Shown here in pieces: positions 17,206 to 26,269 of a DNA stretch of 53,573 nt (the stretch's first letter is position 1; each line of letters begins with the position of its first letter). Source of the stretch: Oscillospiraceae bacterium (GTDB taxonomy: Bacteria; Bacillota; Clostridia; Oscillospirales; CAG-382); NCBI GenBank assembly GCA_015064485.1, contig SVSD01000002.1:113709-167281 (forward strand), written 5' to 3'. The notes under the pieces are model-generated. The model saw nothing but the letters and a program-made list of their open reading frames with translations, searched no databases and was not told where the DNA came from. The position numbers and the translations under genes were made by a program.

Positions 17206-18507
17206 CTACCTTAAATTGGTAAACACTTCATACCCTCTTGAAAGATGGGAAATGCCTTCTTTGTCACACAACGAAAGTGCATTCGATATCTTTTCAACGC
17301 CAAAACGCCGCCGTACACTATCAACCGTTTTGTCTATTACATCCTTTTTGCCGTCATTCTCCTCGAAAAGCGACATCTGAGCTTCTCCTTTTGCAGGACA
17401 GAGCTGTATGGCACAAACTCCGATACTGCGCAAGGGTGTTTTTGAAAGATCCACACTCTGTGCTAAAAGTCTGCAGGAAAACGCAAGAAGATCCTTTGAA
17501 CTGCTTGTCGAAAAACCAAGCTGCACCTGCCTTTCAAAGCTGTGAAGTTCTGTATCGCGAAAATGCATCCTTATGGCACGGCATTTTAGGTTTTCCTCTC
17601 TAAGTCTTGTACATACTATATCACAAAGCGATGAAAGGATAAGCTTTGCGTCAAAAAATCCTGTTATATCCTTTGGCGGTGTAGTCGAATTCCCCACAGA
17701 TTTTGCCTCGGGACTTTCCCCGAAAAATGCGACTTTTGATGTATCTTCCCCTCTGCAAAAGCTTTGAAGCATAATTCCGTTTTTACCGAGTATCCCTTTG
17801 ACAAAACAAGGATCTTTTTTGGCAAGCTCGCCGATTTTTGTAATACCGAAGCTTTTAAGCTTTGCACATGTGCTTTTTCCCGCATAAAGAATTTCCGATA
17901 CGGGAAGCTCTCTTATGACAGGATACTCCGACGGCGAGAAAACAGTTGTGGCATCAGGCTTTTTATAATCCGAACCGAGCTTTGCAAAAACTTTATTATC
18001 GGAAACTCCAACAGAAACCGTTATTCCAAGCTCCTCTTTAACGGTTTTTCTTATTTCGTCGGCAATACGCCTTCCATCATCTATTCCGTAAACTCCGCGG
18101 CATCCCGTAAGTTCAAGCCACGCTTCGTCCATACCAAACGGCTCAACCCTGTCGGTATAGCGGAGATATATCTGCCTTGCCGCATTTGCATACCTCATAT
18201 AAAGCTCATAATGAGCAGGCAAAAGTATGAGCTTTGGGCATTTCTTTTTTGCTTCGTTTATTGTTTCTGCCGTCTTTATACCGTATTTTTTTGCAACCTC
18301 GTTTTTGGCAAGTATTATACCGTGACGGCTTTTTGAATCTCCGCATACAGCTACAGGCTTTTTCCACAGCGACATATCCCCCGAATTTGAACATTCCACC
18401 GAGGCAAAAAAATTATTAAGATCCGCATGAAGCACAACTCTTCCGTTATTGATACCTGAATTATTATAAATTTCGGAAACAAGCGGATTTTCCGGCGATT
18501 TATACAT
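17206..18507 (-). CDS. dinB: Y-family DNA polymerase (Pol IV)
   Basis: A 433-residue translesion polymerase. The catalytic blocks are VLHADLNNFFASVE, the steric region KKPVAVCGDSKSRHGIILAKN and VEPFGMDEAWLELTG, with the usual D and D-E metal ligands. The palm continues with VSVGVSDNKVFAKLGSDYKKPDA. The little-finger domain fills the C-terminal third. There is no obvious beta-clamp motif that I can name at the extreme C-terminus. A LexA-like box sits between the -10 and the start codon, so it is probably an SOS gene. Confidence 0.95.
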   Translation of the reverse strand: MYKSPENPLVSEIYNNSGINNGRVVLHADLNNFFASVECSNSGDMSLWKKPVAVCGDSKSRHGIILAKNEVAKKYGIKTAETINEAKKKCPKLILLPAHYELYMRYANAARQIYLRYTDRVEPFGMDEAWLELTGCRGVYGIDDGRRIADEIRKTVKEELGITVSVGVSDNKVFAKLGSDYKKPDATTVFSPSEYPVIRELPVSEILYAGKSTCAKLKSFGITKIGELAKKDPCFVKGILGKNGIMLQSFCRGEDTSKVAFFGESPEAKSVGNSTTPPKDITGFFDAKLILSSLCDIVCTRLREENLKCRAIRMHFRDTELHSFERQVQLGFSTSSSKDLLAFSCRLLAQSVDLSKTPLRSIGVCAIQLCPAKGEAQMSLFEENDGKKDVIDKTVDSVRRRFGVEKISNALSLCDKEGISHLSRGYEVFTNLR

Positions 18508-18522
18508 TTCCTCTCGACCTTT

Positions 18523-18536
18523 CGAATTATTGTTCG
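18523..18536 (-). promoter_or_regulatory. LexA-like SOS box upstream of dinB
   Basis: On the minus strand CGAACAATAATTCG differs at one base from the Firmicutes box CGAAC-N4-GTTCG. It lies 6 bases downstream of the -10 element, a position where a bound repressor would block initiation or early elongation. Confidence 0.7.
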
Positions 18537-18542
18537 ATATTT

Positions 18543-18571
18543 ATTATAACATCAGTTTTTAAATTTGTCAA
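18543..18571 (-). promoter_or_regulatory. Promoter of dinB
   Basis: On the minus strand a perfect TTGACA (18566-18571) and TATAAT (18543-18548) are 17 bases apart. Such a strong core promoter is consistent with tight repression by the adjacent SOS box. Confidence 0.87.
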
Positions 18572-18743
18572 GAAAAAATGTTCTATTATTTTATGTTTTT
18601 TGAGGAATTTTTATTGTTTTTTGCCATTTTCAGCGTTTTTTGTTCTTGTTTTGCGAAACTTAAGTTTGATATATAGAAATTTCAATCTTGAGTTTGCATA
18701 TTTTTCGGAACTTTTGTGCTATCATTTGGACAAAAAATAAAAA

Positions 18744-18764
18744 GGGCGGGAAATATTCCCGCCC
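18744..18764 (-). terminator. Terminator of the Na/Pi cotransporter gene
   Basis: GGGCGGGAA and TTCCCGCCC pair around a 3-base loop. On the minus strand TTTTTATTTTTTG follows. It lies 8 bases past the stop codon at 18772. Confidence 0.88.
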
Positions 18765-18771
18765 GAATTTA

Positions 18772-20529
18772 TTAAAGTGCGTATTTTTCCTGATATTCGT
18801 TAAACAGCTTGTCAAATTCAGGACTGCCTTTTTTGATTTCAGAAAGATATTTATGCATATCAAGAGCATTATGATTGGAAATTTCAAGGAGACATCCCGC
18901 AATATTCGAACAGTGGTCCGAAACACGCTCGAAATTGTTTAAAAGGTCGGAAAGTACAAATCCGTGCTCAATTGTACATTCATTTCTCTGCAAACGCATA
19001 ACATGGTTGAGCTTTATGCGGTCTTTGAGGGAATCCACAACCTGTTCAAGCGGTTCAACAAGAACAGCAGTCTTTAAATCTCCGCTTTCGTAAGCTTTGT
19101 CTGCAAGACCGATGATCTCTGTAAGTGCCGCTGTAATAACTTGAGTTTCCTTCTGTGCTCCGCAGGAGAATTTGATCTTCTTATCCTTGATTTCTTCTGC
19201 CGATTCAAGAATATTCACAGCGTGGTCGGAAATTCTTTCGAAGTCGCCGATAAGGTGCAAAAGCATAGTTATCTGACGGCTCTGTTCGGGAGTTACATCT
19301 TCTGCCGATATCTTTACAAGATATGTTCCCAAAGTATCTTCGTATATATCCGCTTTATCTTCATATTCTCTTATAAGATCCGCCTTTTTGGCGTCATATT
19401 CACTCAACTGTTCAAGTGCAAGCTTCATAGCCTTGCAGGATATCTGTGCCATAGCGTGAGTTACCTTGTCTGCAGCATCAATAGCAAGGGAGGGTGTCGC
19501 AAGAAGTCTGTCATCAAGAAGATTTACATGTTCGTCCTTGCCTTTATCCTTAACTGTCAGAACCGCAAGCTTTGCAAGGATTTTCGTAAAGGGAAGAAGG
19601 AATATAACAGTTATGATATTAAATATGGTATGTACGATTGCAATTCCCCAAGAATCAATAGGTCCTGTTGCAAACGGAAGTGTCACAAACGCGCTTACAA
19701 GATAGTAAAGTGCAAGGCATACAACAGTTCCGATAACATTAAAATAGAGATGTACAAAAGCTGTTCTCTTACCGTTTGTGTTAGCTCCGAACGATGAAAT
19801 GATAGCTGTAATACAAGTACCGATATTCTGACCCATGATAATCGGAATAGCAGCTCCGAAAGAGATAGCTCCCGTTACTGCAAGTGCCTGCAAGATACCG
19901 ACGGAGGCTGACGACGACTGGATAATAGCTGTCATAATCATACCGACAAGAACGCCGAGTATCGGGTTTTCAAACAATGTAAGCATCTGTCTGAAAGCTT
20001 CGTTTTCCTTAAGAACGCTTACGGAGTCCGACATCATACCCATACCTACCATAAGGATGGAGAAGCCGAGAAGAATTGCGCCTATATCCTTTTTTCTGCC
20101 TCTTTTTGAGAACATAACAAGGATAATACCGATAAGCGCAAGAATCGGCATCCACGAATCGGGTTTGAGTATCTCAAGAGCGCCGGTAAGCTGTGCTGCA
20201 GAACTATCAAGTCCCGACAAAGCTGTGAGCCACGAGGTAACCGATGTACCTACATTTGCACCCATAATAACTCCGACCGCTTGCATAAGTGTCATAGTTC
20301 CCGAGTTTACAAAACCGACGACCATAACGGTTGTAGCTGACGAAGACTGAATTACCGCGGTTACCGCAAGACCGAGAAGAAGTCCTTTAAAACGGTTTGA
20401 AGTCATTTTGCCGAGTATTGTTTTGAGCTGATTTCCGGCACTTCTCTTGAGCGAATCGCTCATAACTTCCATACCGTACAAAAACAGCGCAAGTCCGCAG
20501 ATAAGTCCGAGTACATTTGAAATTCCCAT
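18772..20529 (-). CDS. Na+/phosphate cotransporter with PhoU-like domain
   Basis: A 585-residue membrane protein of the NptA/PNaS family. The N-terminal half has two inverted repeats, each with the QSSSA signature: AVIQSSSATTVMVVGFVNSG and AIIQSSSASVGILQALAVTG, which form the sodium and phosphate site in this family. The second repeat ends with MGQNIGTCITAI. From about residue 340 the protein is a soluble, helical PhoU-like domain (SCKAMKLALEQLSEYD; HLIGDFERISDHAVNILES). It stands alone, with its own terminator. It probably takes up phosphate; other anions cannot be excluded. Confidence 0.92.
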   Translation of the reverse strand: MGISNVLGLICGLALFLYGMEVMSDSLKRSAGNQLKTILGKMTSNRFKGLLLGLAVTAVIQSSSATTVMVVGFVNSGTMTLMQAVGVIMGANVGTSVTSWLTALSGLDSSAAQLTGALEILKPDSWMPILALIGIILVMFSKRGRKKDIGAILLGFSILMVGMGMMSDSVSVLKENEAFRQMLTLFENPILGVLVGMIMTAIIQSSSASVGILQALAVTGAISFGAAIPIIMGQNIGTCITAIISSFGANTNGKRTAFVHLYFNVIGTVVCLALYYLVSAFVTLPFATGPIDSWGIAIVHTIFNIITVIFLLPFTKILAKLAVLTVKDKGKDEHVNLLDDRLLATPSLAIDAADKVTHAMAQISCKAMKLALEQLSEYDAKKADLIREYEDKADIYEDTLGTYLVKISAEDVTPEQSRQITMLLHLIGDFERISDHAVNILESAEEIKDKKIKFSCGAQKETQVITAALTEIIGLADKAYESGDLKTAVLVEPLEQVVDSLKDRIKLNHVMRLQRNECTIEHGFVLSDLLNNFERVSDHCSNIAGCLLEISNHNALDMHKYLSEIKKGSPEFDKLFNEYQEKYAL

Positions 20530-20606
20530 TTCTTCATTCCTTTCTTTTTACAAAAAAGTCTGATATGTAAAATATGTATATAATTCCTTTTAAGGATTGT
20601 TTTTTC

Positions 20607-21035
20607 TTAATCTCTTTTGATTATTTTTATTGTCCTTGCGTTTTCGCCTGTTTTTTCAAACACAACATCATATCGATTTTCCGGGAGTGCAAATGTGATA
20701 TTTTCGCTCCATTCGGTAAGTATTATGCCATCCCTGTCGAAATAATCGTAAAAGCCTGTGGAAAAAAGATTGTCGTCATCAAGTATGCGGTACATATCAA
20801 AATGAAACATATCAATTTTCCCGCCGGTATATTCGTTTACTATTGCAAATGTCGGGCTCGACACACGGACTTTCGGGCAAAGAAACGAGGCAATACCTCT
20901 TGTAAACGCCGTCTTTCCCGAACCGAGGTCGCCGAAATATGCAACAAAATCACCCGGTTTTAGTTCCTTTGCAAAGTCCGAGGCTATTTTTTCCGTATTC
21001 TCGACGCTTGCACTTTCATATACTTTTTCTTTCAT
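20607..21035 (-). CDS. tsaE: tRNA threonylcarbamoyladenosine biosynthesis ATPase TsaE
   Basis: A 142-residue P-loop ATPase needed for the t6A37 tRNA modification, acting with TsaB, TsaC and TsaD. The Walker A motif is GDLGSGKTAFTRGIA, the conserved follow-up is SSPTFAIVNEY and the Walker B-like region is MFHFDMYRI, ending with ILTEWSENI. Length is normal. It follows recD2 by 7 bases. tsaB and tsaD are not in this window. Confidence 0.94.
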   Translation of the reverse strand: MKEKVYESASVENTEKIASDFAKELKPGDFVAYFGDLGSGKTAFTRGIASFLCPKVRVSSPTFAIVNEYTGGKIDMFHFDMYRILDDDNLFSTGFYDYFDRDGIILTEWSENITFALPENRYDVVFEKTGENARTIKIIKRD

Positions 21036-21042
21036 TTTGTTT

Positions 21043-23280
21043 TCACTCCGTTTTGCCGAGAAATGCCTTCAGCATACGGCAAAGTCCTGTATATCGTTTG
21101 CTTTGTCTGTTGTTTGAAACCATAGTTGCGACAATATCGCTCTTTCCCACAACAATCACCCTCTGCTTTGCACGGGTAACGGCGGTATAAAGCATATTTC
21201 TTGTAAGAAGCCCGTAGGGTGCATCGACAAGCGGTATTATAACGCAGGGGTATTCGCTTCCCTGACTTTTATGTACCGTTACAGCGTATGCGTGTTCAAG
21301 CTCGTCGCTTTGGGAAATATCGTATACACAGATCTTTTCATCATACTGAACCGTTAAGCTTTCTTCCCTAAGATTTATATCGGTAATAATTCCGATATCG
21401 CCGTTATATACCCCCTCGCCGTGAAAACCTTCTTTTGTGGTCCACTGCTGAGTGTAGTTATTCTTTATCTGCATGACCTTGTCATTTTCACGAAATGTCA
21501 CATCCCGCAGAACCTTTTCTTTTTTATCCTTTGAAGGGGGATTTAATATCCCCTGCAAAAGTTTATTAAGGTTTACTGTTCCCGCGTCCCCTTTCCGTGA
21601 CGGCGCAATTATCTGAATATCCTCAAACGCATCATATCCGTATGCTTTCGGAAGCCTTGTATCACAAAGCTCGGCACAAACAGATGCGGTTTCCTGAGGA
21701 GTATTTCTCTGCATAAAAAAGAAGTCCTTATCCTTTGTTTTAAGGTCGGGCATTTCTCCCCTGTTTATAGCATGAGCGTTTTCAACAATAAGCGAACCTT
21801 GACCCTGTCTGAAGATAGTGTCAAGTCTTACAAAGCTGAACGCTCCGGACGATAAAATATCCCTTAAACAATCGCCGGCGCCCACCGGCGGAAGCTGATC
21901 GCTGTCGCCTATAAGGATAAGCTTTGCGCCGGGACGGATAGCTTTCAAAAGCGACGAAAGAAGCAAGATATCAGCCATCGAAACCTCGTCTATTATGACA
22001 GCACCTGCATCTATCGGGTTTCCCGCGTCTCTTTGGAAGTGCATTCTTGCACCGTCGGGATGTTCTTCCCCGAAATCGGCCTCTAAAAGTCTGTGTATGG
22101 TTTTTGCTTCTCTGCCTGTAGAATTTGTCATTCTTTTTGCAGCACGGCCTGTGGGAGCTGCAAGGGCAGTATCTATTTCAAGAGAATCAAATAAAGTAAG
22201 TATCGCCTTTATAACGGTTGTTTTTCCCGTGCCGGGGCCTCCCGTCAAAACAAGAAGTCCGTCGGTTACAGCCTTTGAGATCGCCTCGCGCTGTTTTTGT
22301 GCAAAGGTTATTCCCAAATCACTTTCGACGCTTGATATGTAACTTTCCATCTTGGCAACAGGAATATTTACCGCTGTTTTTGAAAGCTCATAAAGCTTGT
22401 CGGCGCAGTATCTTTCGCAGTTATAGACATAATCAAGATATATCGCGGTTTCCTCGCCGAATTTTACGGCGATAAGCTGTTTTTTTACGGTAAGGGAGGC
22501 TACCGCATCATTTATCTTTTCCTTTTCGGCGGAAAGAAGTGCGCAGGATTTTTCCACAAGCTCGTCAAGAGGCAGAAAGCAGTTTCCGTTTCTTATCATT
22601 TCAAGAGAAAGAATATGCTTTATTCCCGAGGAAAGACGAAACGGTGAATCGGAAGATACCCCAAGGCTTCTTGCGATATTATCTGCCTTATCAAATCCGA
22701 TACCGTTTATTTCCTCGCAAAGGATATACGGATTGCTTTTTATAACATCGACAGATGCCGCTCCCCAGCGTTTATAAACTTTTACCGCAGTCGCAGGACC
22801 GAAATAACCGTTGAAAAACATCATAACATTTCTCATTCCGAACTGTTCGCGGTAGCTTTCATTCATCTTCAAAGCTTTTTTTGCAGTAATTCCGTTTATA
22901 TCCGCAAGCCATTCGGGATGATTTTCAAGAACCTCAAGAGATTCTTCGCCGTATTTGTCAACTATTCTTTTTGCAAGAACAGGTCCTATTCCCGAAACCG
23001 CTCCCGATGCAAGATATGCAAGGATGGTTTCTTTTGAAGTAGGAAGCTGTTTTTCGTAATGCTCTGCTTTAAACTGTTTGCCAAACGAAGAATGGTATGT
23101 CCACTGCCCCGTAACGCAAACACTTTCGCCTTCGTTTAAAAAAGGAAGAATTCCGACAACTGTAACACGCTCGCCGTTACAGGAAATATCACATACGGTA
23201 TAGCCGTTGGCTTCGTTTTTATATATGACCGTTTCGACCGTCCCCGAGATGGTTTCGGTTTTTGCTTCATTTTCCGCCAA
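21043..23280 (-). CDS. recD2: RecD2-type ATP-dependent DNA helicase
   Basis: A 745-residue SF1B 5'-3' helicase of the stand-alone RecD2 kind found without RecBC. I start it at a TTG with AAGGAGG 7-8 bases upstream; the longer frame would overlap the HD-protein gene and has no such site. The N-terminus has an OB-like segment and helix-hairpin-helix motifs (SGIGPVLAKRIVDKYG, INGITAKKALKM). The helicase motifs are LTGGPGTGKTTVIKAIL, VIIDEVSMAD, LIGDSDQLPPVGAG and a C-terminal HAYAVTVHKSQGSEYP. It lies between an HD protein and tsaE in one operon. Confidence 0.93.
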   Translation of the reverse strand: MAENEAKTETISGTVETVIYKNEANGYTVCDISCNGERVTVVGILPFLNEGESVCVTGQWTYHSSFGKQFKAEHYEKQLPTSKETILAYLASGAVSGIGPVLAKRIVDKYGEESLEVLENHPEWLADINGITAKKALKMNESYREQFGMRNVMMFFNGYFGPATAVKVYKRWGAASVDVIKSNPYILCEEINGIGFDKADNIARSLGVSSDSPFRLSSGIKHILSLEMIRNGNCFLPLDELVEKSCALLSAEKEKINDAVASLTVKKQLIAVKFGEETAIYLDYVYNCERYCADKLYELSKTAVNIPVAKMESYISSVESDLGITFAQKQREAISKAVTDGLLVLTGGPGTGKTTVIKAILTLFDSLEIDTALAAPTGRAAKRMTNSTGREAKTIHRLLEADFGEEHPDGARMHFQRDAGNPIDAGAVIIDEVSMADILLLSSLLKAIRPGAKLILIGDSDQLPPVGAGDCLRDILSSGAFSFVRLDTIFRQGQGSLIVENAHAINRGEMPDLKTKDKDFFFMQRNTPQETASVCAELCDTRLPKAYGYDAFEDIQIIAPSRKGDAGTVNLNKLLQGILNPPSKDKKEKVLRDVTFRENDKVMQIKNNYTQQWTTKEGFHGEGVYNGDIGIITDINLREESLTVQYDEKICVYDISQSDELEHAYAVTVHKSQGSEYPCVIIPLVDAPYGLLTRNMLYTAVTRAKQRVIVVGKSDIVATMVSNNRQSKRYTGLCRMLKAFLGKTE

Positions 23281-23294
23281 GGCTTTTCCTCCTT

Positions 23295-23951
23295 TTATAT
23301 AAGGTTCTGACCGTTTATCATAAGCTTGAAGCGAAGTCCCAGTGTTTCCGCCGCCTTGCGGCACATTGTCATTCTGCCGAGGAATATTTCAAAATAATCC
23401 ATAACAGAACCGATCTCCGTATCTATTTCAAGCGTAAGAAGAATTATATCTCCTTCTTCAAGGGTGAGTTTTGATGAGATTACGGAATAATTTACTCTGT
23501 CGTGAATATCAAAGGAAGAGATGTCGGTGTTTCTCACACGGCTGCGCCTTACATCGCTCTTGTCTGCAAGAATAAGCGCTGCGGTTTCGGGGTTTACTGC
23601 AATTCCCGTTCCCTCGTCGTGATTTCCGATAGCCGATACTATAACTGCAATATCCTCAGAATCCATTCCGAGATTATCAAGAATTCGAAAAGCCATAACA
23701 GCACCGGATTGTGAATGTTCCGCACGGTTTACAAGATTGCCTATGTCATGAAGAAATCCTGCGATTTTTGTCCTTGTTACTGTATGTTCATCATATCCAA
23801 GTTCGTTTAAAAGCCAGGCTGCCGTTTCCGACACTTTTGTTACATGGGCAAAGCTGTGTTCGGTATATCCCATTGCGGAAAGAGTCTTGTCGGCCATTGA
23901 TATATATTTTCTTATATCACTGTTGCTTTTTATTTCTTCATATGTGAGCAT
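23295..23951 (-). CDS. HD-domain phosphohydrolase
   Basis: A 218-residue protein starting MLTYEEIKSNSDIRKYIS, with GGAGG 7 bases ahead of the ATG. The HD metal site is HSFAHVTKV, then FLHDIGNL, a later histidine in GNHDEGTG and an Asp in LADKSDVRRSR, a full H...HD...D set. The remaining C-terminal 80 residues form a beta-rich segment. HD proteins of this sort hydrolyse nucleotides or other phosphoesters; the substrate cannot be told. It is the first gene of the run with recD2 and tsaE. Confidence 0.85.
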   Translation of the reverse strand: MLTYEEIKSNSDIRKYISMADKTLSAMGYTEHSFAHVTKVSETAAWLLNELGYDEHTVTRTKIAGFLHDIGNLVNRAEHSQSGAVMAFRILDNLGMDSEDIAVIVSAIGNHDEGTGIAVNPETAALILADKSDVRRSRVRNTDISSFDIHDRVNYSVISSKLTLEEGDIILLTLEIDTEIGSVMDYFEIFLGRMTMCRKAAETLGLRFKLMINGQNLI

Positions 23952-24088
23952 TTGTAATCCTCCGATTGACAGATTTTCAAATTCACCCATGATTATTTTA
24001 CAACAAATATGAAAAATATTCAAGTATTTTTTACTTTAAATGCCATAAAAAAATCTCCTTCGCACAATAATATATTGGGAAATTACTC

Positions 24089-24117
24089 TTGACAAATCCT
24101 TATGTTTAGGGTAAAAT
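24089..24117 (+). promoter_or_regulatory. Promoter of acpP-iscS-iscU
   Basis: TTGACA (24089-24094), a 17-base spacer and TAAAAT (24112-24117) lie about 50 bases ahead of acpP. Confidence 0.85.
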
Positions 24118-24167
24118 TAATTGTTTAATTGTAAACACAAAATTCTACTTTGACGGAGGACATTAAA

Positions 24168-24395
24168 ATGTTTGAAGAAATCAAGGCAATACTTGTAAAG
24201 CACCTTAAAATAGATCCCGCAAAAATCACAGAAACCACAAACCTTCAGGAAGACCTCGGTGCAGACTCTCTCGACCTTGTTGAAATCATTATGGAGATTG
24301 AAACAAAATTCGGAATTGAAATTCCCGATGAAGATATTTTCGGTCTTAAAACAATGAACGATGTTATTTCTTACATCGAATCCAAAAAGAACTGA
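24168..24395 (+). CDS. acpP: Acyl carrier protein
   Basis: A 75-residue acidic carrier protein. The phosphopantetheine site is in EDLGADSLDLVEIIMEIE, with the serine of DSL. The frame ends MNDVISYIESKKN. I start it at MFEEIKAILV, preceded by GGAGG; a start six codons earlier lies within that site. Such a protein normally shuttles acyl chains in fatty acid synthesis, yet the genes following it are for Fe-S cluster assembly. The link echoes known contacts between ACP and the Isc machinery, but here may be chance. Confidence 0.95.
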   Translation: MFEEIKAILVKHLKIDPAKITETTNLQEDLGADSLDLVEIIMEIETKFGIEIPDEDIFGLKTMNDVISYIESKKN

Positions 24396-24420
24396 TCTGA
24401 AAACAGAAAGAAGCATTAAA

Positions 24421-25596
24421 ATGGAAAAAAGATTTGTCTATGCCGATAACGCGGCAACGACGAAAGTTTACCCCGAAGTTGCGCAGGAAATGCTCACATA
24501 CCTCACAGAAGAATACGGAAACCCTTCAAGCCTTCATTCGATGGGCCAAAGAGCAAAAAAAGCCCTTGAATCGGCAAGAGAGCGTATTGCAAAATGTATA
24601 AATGCCGAGCCTTCCGAAATATTTTTCACAAGCTGCGGTACAGAAGCTGACAACTGGGCAATACGCGGCGCATCTGCGGTATATGCAAAAGTAAATAAAA
24701 TTGAAAAGCCTCATATCATAACTACAAAAATCGAGCATCACGCCGTTCTTCATACCTTTAAAGCTCTCGAAAATCAGGGATATGAAGTAACATATGTGGA
24801 TGTTGATGAAAACGGTAAGGTTTCCCCCGAGGCAATAGTTTCCGCAATAAAGGACAACACTTGCCTTATAACTGTTATGTACGCAAACAACGAAATGGGA
24901 ACAATAGAACCTATTGCAGATATTGTAAAGGCTGTGAAGGCTGTAAGAAATATCCCTTTCCTTACAGATGCCGTACAGGCAGTCGGAAATATCCCCGTTG
25001 ATGTAAAAGAGCTTGGCGTCGATATGCTTTCGTTTTCGGGACATAAGATACACGCCCCAAAAGGCGTCGGATGTCTTTATGTTAAAAAAGGCACAAGACT
25101 TCGCAATCTTATCGAAGGCGGTGCTCAGGAAAGAGGTAAAAGAGCCGGAACAGAAGCTGTTGCATCAATTATGGCTATGGCAAAAGCTCTTGAGATTTCA
25201 ATAGAAAAGTTTTCCGAAACAGACGAGCTTATCAAAAAGAGAGACCGCCTCATCGAAGGCGTAACATCTTTGCCGGATACCCTACTTACAGGTCATCCCA
25301 CAGAAAGACTTCCCGGAAACGCAAGTTTCGTATTCAAGGGAATCGAAGGTGAAGGACTTTTGTTCCTTTTAAGTTCTATGGGAATTTGCGCATCTACAGG
25401 CTCCGCCTGTTCTTCCGCATCTCTTGAACCCTCTCATGTGCTTACATCTATGGGTATTCCCGTCGAAATATGCCACGGTTCTTTAAGACTTACCATAAGC
25501 CACGAAACCAGCTTCGACGATATCGAATATATGATAGAAAAAGTCAGAATGGTAGTCGAAAGACTCAGAATGATGTCTCCGATATACGGAAACTGA
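24421..25596 (+). CDS. iscS: Cysteine desulfurase (IscS/NifS)
   Basis: A 391-residue PLP enzyme that removes sulfur from cysteine for Fe-S clusters and thiolation. VYADNAATTKVYPEVAQEM opens the fold. The PLP lysine is in LSFSGHKIHAPKGVG (about residue 206) and the reactive cysteine in STGSACSSASLEPSHVL (about residue 330). GGAQERGKRAGTEAV is the usual substrate-binding loop. It starts 25 bases after acpP and ends 28 bases before iscU. The presence of the scaffold next door makes a role in cluster assembly likely. A long upstream frame start is ignored because AGAAAG sits ahead of this ATG. Confidence 0.95.
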   Translation: MEKRFVYADNAATTKVYPEVAQEMLTYLTEEYGNPSSLHSMGQRAKKALESARERIAKCINAEPSEIFFTSCGTEADNWAIRGASAVYAKVNKIEKPHIITTKIEHHAVLHTFKALENQGYEVTYVDVDENGKVSPEAIVSAIKDNTCLITVMYANNEMGTIEPIADIVKAVKAVRNIPFLTDAVQAVGNIPVDVKELGVDMLSFSGHKIHAPKGVGCLYVKKGTRLRNLIEGGAQERGKRAGTEAVASIMAMAKALEISIEKFSETDELIKKRDRLIEGVTSLPDTLLTGHPTERLPGNASFVFKGIEGEGLLFLLSSMGICASTGSACSSASLEPSHVLTSMGIPVEICHGSLRLTISHETSFDDIEYMIEKVRMVVERLRMMSPIYGN

Positions 25597-25624
25597 ACAG
25601 CAAAGACAATTAAAGGAGTTTAAA

Positions 25625-26071
25625 ATGGAATACAGCGAAAAAGTAATGGACCATTTCATGAATCCCAGAAATGTCGGTACTATTGCTGACGCAAATGCTG
25701 TCGGCGAAGTAGGCAACGCAAAATGCGGCGACATTATGAAGATTTTTATGAAAATAGAAAATGATATTATTGAAGATATCAAGTTTCAGACCTTCGGTTG
25801 CTGTGCAGCTATCGCAACATCCTCTATGGCAACAGAACTTATAAAAGGCAAAACCGTAAGCGATGCTCTCAACCTTACAAACAAGGCGGTAATCGAGGCT
25901 CTTGACGGGCTCCCGCCTGTTAAGATCCACTGTTCCGTTCTTGCGGAAGAAGCGGTAAAAGCAGCTCTTGCCAACTATTTCAGAAATATCGGAAATATTG
26001 CCGAAGCTGAAAAGCTTGAGGCCGCTTGTGACAGCTGTTGCGACGGTTGTTCATCCTGCGACAAGCATTGA
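25625..26071 (+). CDS. iscU: Fe-S cluster scaffold (IscU/NifU N-domain) with Cys-rich tail
   Basis: A 148-residue scaffold. The three cluster cysteines are in VGNAKCGDIMKIF, FQTFGCCAAIATSSMA and LPPVKIHCSVLAEEA. The core ends near residue 130. A short extra tail, AACDSCCDGCSSCDKH, adds five cysteines within 13 residues, which is unusual; it might bind metal or a second cluster. It lies directly after the desulfurase and the operon ends at a hairpin terminator 20 bases on. No transport or regulator gene accompanies it. Confidence 0.94.
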   Translation: MEYSEKVMDHFMNPRNVGTIADANAVGEVGNAKCGDIMKIFMKIENDIIEDIKFQTFGCCAAIATSSMATELIKGKTVSDALNLTNKAVIEALDGLPPVKIHCSVLAEEAVKAALANYFRNIGNIAEAEKLEAACDSCCDGCSSCDKH

Positions 26072-26090
26072 TCATTTACGACAAAATTTG

Positions 26091-26124
26091 CGGAGACGAT
26101 CCTTTTGGATTCGTCTCCGTTTTT
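26091..26124 (+). terminator. Terminator of acpP-iscS-iscU
   Basis: CGGAGACGA and TCGTCTCCG form the stem, with a 12-base loop that can extend the pairing, followed by TTTTTGG. Confidence 0.85.
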
Positions 26125-26269
26125 GGTTTGTTTTGGTAATTTTCGTCTGTGTAGCACTCATTTTTCCCGAATATCCCTCTTTCAAGACTTTTTTTGTAAA
26201 ACATAGTATAATTCATATGTGCACAGAATATGTGCAGTTATCAATTATTTTTAATTGGAGGACATGACG

